Below, piece by piece: positions 56,155-64,000 of a stretch of 64,000 nt of DNA; the first letter of the stretch is position 1, and each line of letters opens with the position of its first letter. The notes beneath the pieces were generated by a model that made no database searches, was not told where the DNA came from, and saw nothing but the letters and a program-made list of their open reading frames with translations. Source of the DNA: JAIBJN01 sp963802795 (GTDB lineage Bacteria; Actinomycetota; Thermoleophilia; Gaiellales; Gaiellaceae); contig CAWDJV010000005.1 of the NCBI GenBank assembly GCA_963802795.1, positions 1,240,001 to 1,304,000 on the forward strand, read 5' to 3'. The translations under genes and the position numbers were made by a program.

Positions 56155-58813
56155 CCGGGGCCGCGGCGGCAGCAGGCGGTCGGCGTGGAAGGCGACCCGC
56201 ACCGGTCGCTGGCGGAGGATCGCCGGCCATGTGCGCGGCGTTGAACGCCCAGTCGACGCCCGCCGGGCGCTGCGCGGCGGCGAAGCTGCAGGTCAGCGGC
56301 CGCACGTGCGCGCCGGGCAGCGGTCGTCATGTCGCTCCACGCGAGGTCGTTCCACGTGTCGCAGCGGCGTCCTTGCGCGTCTCGTCGAGCCCGAAGCGCG
56401 GCGCGGTCGGCTGCTCCTGGATGACGAAGAACCAGCCGCGGCGTTCGCGTCGCCGCGCGCCTCCGTCTCGGTGAGGGCGAAGCCGAGGAACGTGATGTCC
56501 GGGTCGATGCGTCCGCGGAAGAGCGGCAGCATCTCGCTCGTCGCCGAGCTCGCGAGCGTCTTGCGCCTTGACGGCGTAGATCAGCGCGTCGGGGTAGCGG
56601 TGCAGGAGCTCGCCGCGGACGAGCAGCACGAGCTGCGTCGCCGCCCGACGGCGAAGCTCTTGCCCGAGCGCCGGCCGCCGGGGCCCAGGCGTGGATCGCC
56701 GGCAGCTGCCGATCGGGCTCGGCGGCGCCGCGCGTGTCCCAGAAGCTGCTGGAAGTACGTGCTGCCGCAGGTCGCTCGGGAACTCGCGCCAGAGCAGCTC
56801 GGAGGCGAGCTCGTGGTTGAGCCCGACCATGAACGCCTCGATGAAGCGCGGGTTGTCGTTCAGCAGCGTGACCGTGTCGGCCTCGATCGCCCCGACGCCC
56901 GGCAGCAGGAGCTCGGGCGAGAGGTCGCGCAGCGGCTCGTACATCGGCTGCGGGAACGACGGCGTGGACAGCACGGTGGCGCCGGGCGGCGGCGCGGCGG
57001 CTGCACCGGCCGCCCCGGCCCCGGTGACGCGCGCGTAGAAGCGCGGCGGCACCGTCTGCTGCGGGTCGAGGCTGGCGAGCAGCTCGGTCTTGAAGGCTGC
57101 GCGTCGAAGCTGAACGGCCGCCGGCGACCCGGCATCGGGCGGGCCGCGAAGCTGTTGACGTACGTCCTGGACCGCCGGGGCCGCGGCGTCAGGTAGCGCA
57201 GGATGCGCGCGCGATCGACCGGCCGCGGCGTCTTGTTCATCCGTCGCTGCACGAGCTGGGCGGCGTCACGAGGCCGGGCGTGCCGCGCACAGGGCCGACG
57301 GCCGGGACAGCGGCTCCCGACGCGGGTCGCGAGAAGCTGGATCCGGCGTGGTGCGGCGAGCGCGCGGCGGGCCGCGGTCCCCGCGGGACGCAGCGGCGCG
57401 GCGGAACGACGCCGAGCTGAACGACGGCCGGCAGGTCCTGCCGTGCGAGGCGACGCGCGCAGCGTCTCCGGCGACGTCCGCAGCGCGCGCGTGCGCCGGG
57501 CCCGAGGAACTGCACCAGCCGCCCGGTGTCCATCGGCTCGACGCGGCGGCGCAGCGACCGAGCCGAGGACCGCCACGGCGAACTCGAGCCGCCGCTCGAG
57601 CGGCGCGACCGCGTCCGGCGTCGCCGAGCTGCTCCCAGGCCGACGGCGACGAGCTGCTCCTGCGCGCTCCTGGACGACCGCGCGCCGAGCCCGGCGACCG
57701 CGCGCGCGGCGCGGGTCGAGGTTCAGCTCGCGCAGCCAGCGCGGCGGCTCGGCGTCGGCCGGGCACGGCGGCCTGCGCCGCCTGCCGGCTGCCGTAGACC
57801 GGCGGGGCCACGACCGGTCTCCGACGGCCGGGGTTGAGCAGGTCGCGCAGCGCCTGCCGGAACTCGGCGCTCGGCGCCGGCCGCGTGAAGCTCGCTCGGG
57901 GGCGACCAGCGCGCCCTCGAACTCGAGCAGGCCGGCGTCGGGCAGCCCGAACGGCTGGTCGCCGACGCGCGAGCGGGCGCCGGCCGACGTCCGCCCGACC
58001 GGCCTCGGCTTCAGCCGGCGCGCGAGCGTCTCGAAGTCGCCGCCGGCGCCGGTGGCGAACTCCCACTGGTAGTAGACGGGCAGCTCGCACCTGGGCTGCG
58101 TCGCGGTCCCAGGCCGGCGCCGAGGCGGTCCTCGTCGGCCGCCGTGACCTCCAGCCCCAGCCCGGCCTTCCGCCCGGCCTCGAAGGCCGGCACGACGCAC
58201 GCGAGGTACGTGGGTCTCCGGCTCCAGGCGGCGCGGGCAGACCAGCCGGGACAGGTTCGCGCTCGGGCTGCGAGGCGAGGATCTGCTCGACGGGCTGCGA
58301 CGGGTCGGCCTGCGACGACCTGGCGCGTGCGCCCATGCCCACGACTCGGCGAGGTCGGGCAGCTCGGCTCGCCGGCAGCGTCGAGCACCGGCAGCGGGCA
58401 GGTCCGCCCGCGAGCGCAGCGCGCACGTCCTCGCCGCGCTCGACGACGACGAGGCACGAGCCACGGTCGCAGCCGTCCGTTCGCTCCGGCCGCGGCGGGC
58501 GTGAACAGCCACGGGAAGTCCGGGGTGTCGAACTCGATCGCAGGCGAGGAAGTTGGGCTCGAAGTCCGCCGTGCGCGGCGGCGGGTCGGTGCGGATGACG
58601 GCGCGCGGGTCGATGCCGGTGCACGTCGCCGGGGCCGTAGAGGCGCAGCGGCACGTCGACGCGGTCGCCGTCGTTGACGTGAGCGCGACGGGAGCGGCGG
58701 TCAGCGGCTTGCCGCCCGGCCGCGCGAGGACGGGAGCGCAGCGTGTCGGGGTTCGCGTACGCGCTGCGCCGCGCCCTCGCGTACCCAGGGAAGGAATTGG
58801 TAGCGGCCGTCAC
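56151..58813 (-). pseudogene. large conserved protein (about 890 aa), unknown function, frame broken throughout
   Basis: Third gene of the operon. The GTG start at 58813 overlaps the DUF6603 stop (GTGA) and the end overlaps the giant gene (ATGA). Readable blocks: VTAATNSF, NDGDRVDVPLRLYGPGDV, ELPDLAESWAWAH, LPVYYQWEFATGAGGDFETL then ARRLKPRPVG, GDQPFGLPDAGLLEFEGAL, then SPELLLPGVGAIEADTVTL with LLNDNPRFIEAFMVGLNHEL and ELLWREFPSDLRQ, and DALIYAVKAQDARELGDE. No transmembrane segment or known catalytic motif seen. The NPRFIEAFMVGLNHE block is conserved in homologues known to me only as hypothetical proteins. Confidence 0.6.
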
Positions 58814-61800
58814 GTCACGAGCTCCTCAGCCTTGAACGCGGGGACGACCTGCAGGCGTGCCGCGTGCCTGGGGGTTCTCCTGCAGGTGCGCGCTCGAGCG
58901 CCTGCGCGACGGCGGCGTGAAGGACGACGGCGGTTCGCCGGCGCCGTCGAGCGGCGTCGGCGCCAGGTCGTCGATGCCCGCGACGACGAAGCCGCTCCGT
59001 CGCGCGACGCGCGAACGGCGGCCCCTCGAGGCGGAAGCGCGCTGCGGCCGCCGGTCGCGAAGCGCGAGAGCGCCGCCGGCGCCGAAGTCCGCCGCGAGCC
59101 GTCGGCGAGGATGCCGCCGAGCGGCTCCGGCCCCCTTGCGGACGACGTCGCCGTCGGCGTCGATGACGATCTGCCGTCGAAGTCGATCTCCGAGACGGCG
59201 GCGTGGCTTGCCGTGCCGGCGAGTCTGCCCGCCGAAGGTCAGCCCCTCGAGCTGGAGGGAGACGCCCGCGGGCATCGCCTCGAACGACGGGCGGGCGATC
59301 TTCTCGTCGTCGGTGAGCTCGAGGAACGCCGCGGCGGCGAAAAGCTCGTTCAGCGGCTCGGCGCTCGGTGACCGGGTCGCCCGCCGAGCGGTCGCCTACG
59401 TGATGTCGAAGCGCCGCTCGCCCGGCGGCAGTGCCGCCGCCGAAGCGGTCGATCTGGATCGCCGAGCGGCAGCACCGTCTGGCGGACGCTGAGCTCGCCG
59501 AGCGGATGGACGAGCACTCGCCGCCGCCGGCCGGCGCGGAGGGTGACGAGCGTCCGGGCCTGCGGCGGGAGCTGTGCGCTCCAGTTGCGCCGGGATCCTT
59601 GAGCGCGGCCACGAGCGGCGCCAGCGGGTCGGCCGGCGGGCAGCGCGGCGGGCGGCCGGTCCGGCGCCGAACGTGTGGTCGAACGAGCTGCTGATCGAGA
59701 ACAGCCACAGGTCGACCGACCACTCGCCCTGGACGCGCTTCGGGTCGGGCCCGGTGAAGCGGCCCGAGACGTCGACGCCCGAAGAGCGTCATGCCCTTGT
59801 ACTTGATCTTGAACTCGACGTCGAAGTCGACGACGAAGCGGACGTCCGGCTCCACAGCGCGTCGAAGCTGATCGGGCACTCGATGCGAGACGCCCCCGAT
59901 GCTGACGAAGAAGTCGATCTCGCGCGCCGAACTGCCGCGTGTTGGACGTGATCGCGACGTAGCCGCGTGAGGATCAGCCGCAGGTTCTCGGTGTCGGCCA
60001 GCGCTGATCTTGAGCCGCTCGAGCTTCGGGAAGCTCGCCGGCGACGCGAACTCGGGGTGGTAGCCGCCGGCCGAGAACAGGAAGAACGCGTCGCCCCCGC
60101 TCGCGATGCGCACCGCGACGTCGCCGCGGAAGCTCGACGAGGCCCGATGTGCGAGTCGTAGAGCGTGGCGTCGAGCGAGAAGTCGCCGCCGGTCGGGATC
60201 CCAGATGCCCGACGCGCGTCGATGTGCAGCTCGAGGAGCTTCTCGGCGGCCTTGCGGCCGGGAAGCGCCGCGTGGAGCTGGCCCATAACCGCCCGGCGCG
60301 GGCTGTCGCCGAACTCGTAGACGACCGCGAGCTCGGCGGTGACGAGCGCCGGCGCGCCCCAGCCGAGGCGGACGCTCAGGCCGAGCAGATGTGCGGTCGC
60401 GCGCCGGCGGGAAGATGGTGCGCAGCGCGTCGATCAGCGCGCCCGGCGTTGGCGACCGGGTCCGTCGGGAAGAGGATCGCGTCGAGCGCCGGTTGCGCAG
60501 GCCGGCGCGCAGCGCCTCGGCGTCGAGCGTCGCGGTGGATGCCGACCAGCCCGCCGATCCCGCCGAGCGTGAAGCCGAGCCACGAGCGGAGCGGGGGGTC
60601 GAACTCGAGCGAGACGATCACGAGCAGCGAGAAGCCCTTCGCGCCGTCCGGCAGCTTGGTCGTGATCAGCCCGATCGCCGTGAGCGCGAGCGCTTGCCGA
60701 AGTCTGGAGCTGCAGCGACGCCCGCGTACTCCTCCTTGTCCTGGTCGTAGAAGAGGAAGCCGCCGCCGGTGACGAGGTCGCCGTCGACGCACGATCCCGA
60801 TCCCGCTGGGCGGCAGGAAGCCGAGCGTCGCGGAGGTAGAGGAACGCCGAGCAGCCGAGCGCGTCGTCGGGCACCGCGTCGCTGGCTGGAGCCGAGCCGA
60901 CGGTGGCGCCGATCTGGTCGACGGTCAGCTGCAGCGGGCCGAGCTTGAAGGTGAAGCTCGCGGCGGCGGTCAAGCGCGAGCTCGGAGCCGGTCTCCGTGC
61001 GCTCGGGGTCAGCGCGAGCTGCGACCGTCTTGCACCGTGAGCCCGCGCCGACGGACCAGTTGAGCGGGATCGTGGTCGAGAGCCGGCCGCCGCCGTCGAG
61101 CGTAGACGCCGTCCTCGGTGGCGGTCAGCGCCGAGGTCGAACTCGACCCGCGTCTCCGTTCGCAGCGAGCGCCTCCTCGACGAACGCGGTCGGCGTCGCC
61201 GGTCGACGATCACGAACGCGCTCTTCTTCGCCGCGGCCCTGATCTTGAAGCCGCTCCTTCGAGAGATCGACCTTGAACGTGAAGTCGCCGATCTCCAGCC
61301 GCGTGCCCGTCGCGTCTGGGGAGCGCGAACGCCGGGCCGACCGTGGACGGCTGCGCCGGCGCGATCGCGAGCTGCATGCCCCGCGTCCGGCGCGCCCGGT
61401 GAACGACGAACTGGTCGTCGCCGCGAGAACGGACGACCGCGTCGAGCCCGTCCCGTGCGCCTCGACCTTGACCTTGATCTTGATCGGCCGCTCCTTCGAG
61501 CCCGCCTTCTCCTCGAACGTCGACCGCGCCGCGGAGCGAGAACAGCCAGCCCAGCCGCCCTCGGCGTCCACGAGGAGGAGCTGGGTCGAGCGTCGCCGAG
61601 CGCGTCCGCGCGCTCCTGCGCCGCGGACCCGCAGCGTGTAGCGCGGCTCGCGATGTGGTCGGCGAGCGGGATCGCCGCGTCGCCGGCGGCTCGCACGCAG
61701 GGCGGCGGCAGCGGCCGGGGCGGCGAGCTCCCAGCCGTAGTAGCTGGTCGATCTTGACGCCAGCGGTCGTCGAGCGCTCTTCAGGAGCTGAGGCGACGAG

Positions 61801-62062
61801 CGCAGAGGCCGCCGAAGCCGAGGTCCGAGAGGCCGAAGACGGCGCAGGCCGAGCTGGCGCGCCGGATCCGCTCCGCGTCGGGGATCGGCGCCGTCCGGCT
61901 CCTCGAGCACGATGTCCGGCTGCCTGGTCGAGCCGGAAGCGGAGGTAGCTGCGCTCGAAGCTCGGGCCGACGTGCTCCCAGTACTCGCCCGTGAAGATGT
62001 TCGCCGGCACCTCGGGCGCGAACGACTCCTCGAACGGTCAGCGCGGAGGTCATGCTGATCAC
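58810..62062 (-). pseudogene. DUF6603-like large protein (about 1090 aa), frame broken throughout
   Basis: Second gene of the operon; GTG at 62062 overlaps the PhoD-like gene's stop (GTGA). N-terminal pieces: VPANIFTGEYWEHVGPSFER and SYLRFRL. The C-terminal half carries blocks I associate with DUF6603: VVYEFGDSPRRA, MGQLHAALPGRKAAEKLLEL, DAFFLFSAGGYHPEFASPAS then FPKLERLKIS, and TSNTRQFGA. Repeated beta-strand units of the form TFKLGPLQLTVDQIGATVG and FDFDGRQIVIDADGDVV point to an extended beta-rich shell. It ends RLQVVPAFKAEELVT. No enzyme motif found. The family assignment is by eye only. Confidence 0.55.
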
Positions 62063-64000
62063 CCCGAGGCAGCCGCATCCACGCGTAGACGGTCGGGTAG
62101 CTCGAACTTGATCAGGTCGACCGTCGTCGTACTGGAAGCAGCCGGTAGACGAGCTCGTCGGCGACGATCGACGGATCCTCGGTCTTCGCCGCGTCGAAGA
62201 CGCTCGTCCAGAACTTCGCGTAGGCCTTGATCGAGTCGACCGTGACCTTGAGCTTCTCGGCGTCGGCGTCGACGGCGTTGATGTAGTCGTCGATCCCGGT
62301 GACGGCCGCCGGCGTTCGCCTGCTTCTTGCGGCTCCGCGTTGTCGAGCGTCCCCTGCGGCAGCCCGAGGTCGGCCTCGAGCCCCCGCTGCGACGAGCGGG
62401 TCGTCGCTGATCGCCGTCGAGCAGCTCCTCGAGCCGTCGATCAGGCTTCGCGCGAGCGCGGACGATGGAGCTAGAGGAAGCGCCAGCCTCAGGCCTCGCT
62501 CGCGGAGGTCGAAACGCAGCTTCGGGCGCTCGTCGCCGAAGACGCTCGCAGGGGGACGCGGTAGACGTGTCGACGAGCACCGCCCTCGTGCTTGCCGGGC
62601 GGGTGCGAGTAGAGGTCGTGGCAGGCGACGAGCGTCTCGCCGTCGAGCTCGAAGCGCACGAGCCCGAAGTTGGTCTGGTAGAGCGACGCCGCGCGCGAAG
62701 CGGAGCTTGCCGAGCAGGCCCGGCGTGGTCGCTGGCGATCTTCCCGTACGAGCCGGCGACGTCGGTCGGGTCGAAGCTCGGGCAGCGGGTCCGGCCTGCG
62801 CGAACGCCTGCCGCTCGCTGTCCGGGCGCTCGTCGCGGACCAGCGTCCGATCCGCCAGCGCGAAGTCGGGCCGCGAGACGAGCGTCGTTCCCGGCGGCCA
62901 GCTGCGCGCTCGGGAGCAGCACCGGCTCGCTGCCGAGCCGGTCGCGCACCGCCGGGCGCGAAGCGCCCGCCCTCGGGCGGCTTGACGGCGGCCGGCGTGT
63001 TGTCGATCCAGACCAGCCGCTCGGCCGGCGTGAGGTCGAGCAGCGGGAAGCGCGAAGCCGAGGCAGCCGCGCCGAGCTTGACGATGTCGCCCTTGAAGTT
63101 CTTCAGGCCGCTCGAGGCGAACTGGGCGATCCGGGCGGGCTGCTCCTCCTCGTAGACGTTGAGGCCGTCGGTCTCCTTGCGGACGAGGAACATCTGCTGC
63201 CGTGCGGACGGTCGATGACGAGCCACTCGTCGTTGCCCTCGCGGCGCCTGCACGCATGTCTGGTCGGAGAGCGTGAAGCCGGCCGCCGCGAACGCGCCGC
63301 GCAGCCGCGGCGAGTGATCGGGCTTCGCGGTCGAGGTCGGCTCGAGCGGCCGCGGCGAGGTCGAGGCGCTTCGCGGCCCTTGCTTCCAGTAGCTCAGCTC
63401 GCCGCTCGAGCCGTAGTGCACCTCGCCCGAGAGCACCACGACCTTCTTGTACTCGGCGAGCCGCCGGAGAAGGCCTCGTACGCGACGTCGTCGCCGGGCC
63501 AGATCTCGTTGTCGGGCTCGAGGCCGGTCAGGTTGCGCCACTTCGGATGGTGCTTGAACTCCTCGATCCGCGTCTTCAGCGGGACGATCACCGCGGCGGC
63601 GAGCGAGGGCAGCACGGCGCGGCGTCTGCGAGACACGACGAGCACGTCGATCCCGGCCGGCAGCGGGCTGTCCGCGGGTCCGGCAGCTGCTCCTCGAGCG
63701 CCTTGGCGGAGAGCAGCCCGGCGCGGCAGGTAGCGCGAGCGGTAGCCGCGGCGCGTGCGCGTGTCGAGCGCGACGACGCGGTGGCGCGGGCCGTCGACCG
63801 TGAAGTGCCACTTGAGCTGCGGCGGCGGCTTCTCCGGGTCGGGCTGGTTGAGCCCGAAGAGCTTCTCGAGCTGCCGAGCATCTTCGCCGGGCGCCGTCGA
63901 CCGGGTCCTCGCTGTCGGCCGGGTAGTAGCTCGGTCGCCAGGTCGAGCAGCTCTCCTGTAGGGCCCCGTCGCGGTAGCGCATCGGGTCGTTGCCCCAGTC
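62059..64000 (-). pseudogene. PhoD-like metallophosphatase-domain protein, cut by the window edge and frame broken
   Basis: First visible gene of the operon; its 5' end lies beyond 64000. PhoD-like marks are RHRVVALDTRTRRGYRSRYL (metal-site Asp), WPGDDVAYEAFSGG and VVLSGEVHYGSSGELSYWKQ (the GxVH metal His). Downstream is an accessory region: QQMFLVRKETDGLNVYEEEQ, LDLTPAERLVWIDNTPAAVK, AVTGIDDYINAVDADAEKLK and FWTSVFDAAKTEDPSIVADE. PhoD enzymes are Ca/Fe phosphodiesterases, usually Tat-exported; whether this copy is exported cannot be seen. It ends in a GTGA overlap with the DUF6603-like gene. Confidence 0.65.

Noticed and set aside
49858..64000. Plus-strand genes in the last 14 kb.
   Set aside because: The many plus-strand ORFs are Arg/Ala/Pro-rich and lack any domain; minus-strand pieces line up into continuous conserved-looking proteins with coupled junctions.

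Overview
The window is high-GC DNA with many GTG starts, ATGA/GTGA gene overlaps and two tRNA genes. The gene content (GCS2-type carboxylate-amine ligase, CtaG, LtrA, MocR/PdxR, LutABC, Excalibur-type nuclease, a divergent IleRS) suggests a soil or freshwater actinobacterium, plausibly Thermoleophilia. That assignment is inference; no rRNA or marker phylogeny is available here.

Layout. 0-6.5 kb: aldo/keto reductase, then a minus-strand operon (carboxylate-amine ligase, peroxiredoxin, large membrane protein), a DUF192 lipoprotein and a Rid-family protein. 6.5-14.4 kb: serine hydrolase and a four-gene, translationally coupled ABC export system. 14.4-19.4 kb: small regulator-like protein, NUDIX hydrolase, thioredoxin, and an ileS with many frame breaks. 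19.4-23.8 kb: multi-GAF histidine kinase with its response regulator. 24-29.4 kb: CAP protein, two divergent EamA transporters, tRNA-Pro, LtrA protein, ABC-2 exporter. 29.5-35 kb: IclR regulator followed by a glycine-reductase-like operon. 35-40.6 kb: CtaG, tRNA-Gly, two secreted nucleases, a MocR regulator divergent from NIPSNAP/YCII genes. 40.7-45 kb: lutABC and two small membrane-protein genes. 45-49.9 kb: M14 carboxypeptidase, intradiol dioxygenase, AI-2E-family permease. 49.9-64 kb: four very large coupled genes (PhoD-like, DUF6603-like and two unrecognised giants).

Main result. Three genes read cleanly through an in-frame UGA at the position where their families carry selenocysteine. 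They are a peroxiredoxin (UGA at its peroxidatic Cys, followed by a perfect 7-bp hairpin with a 5-nt loop), GrdB (UGA in the T-U-G-T motif, followed by a 6-bp hairpin) and GrdA (CFV-U-TAAGAMD). The grd operon is iclR-grdE-grdB-grdC-trxA-grdA. It lacks grdD and trxB in this window, and its GrdE has Ala where the pyruvoyl-forming Cys is expected. A Stickland-type reductase beside a cytochrome oxidase assembly gene is an unusual setting. The organism must encode SelA/B/C/D elsewhere.

Sequence quality. Frame breaks are few up to 42 kb, apart from a dense patch in ileS (16.5-17.8 kb). They become frequent after 42 kb and very frequent after 49.9 kb. Because recognisable protein sequence continues in the next frame after each break, most are probably consensus indels rather than true decay. 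The type 'pseudogene' below means only that the frame is broken in this sequence.
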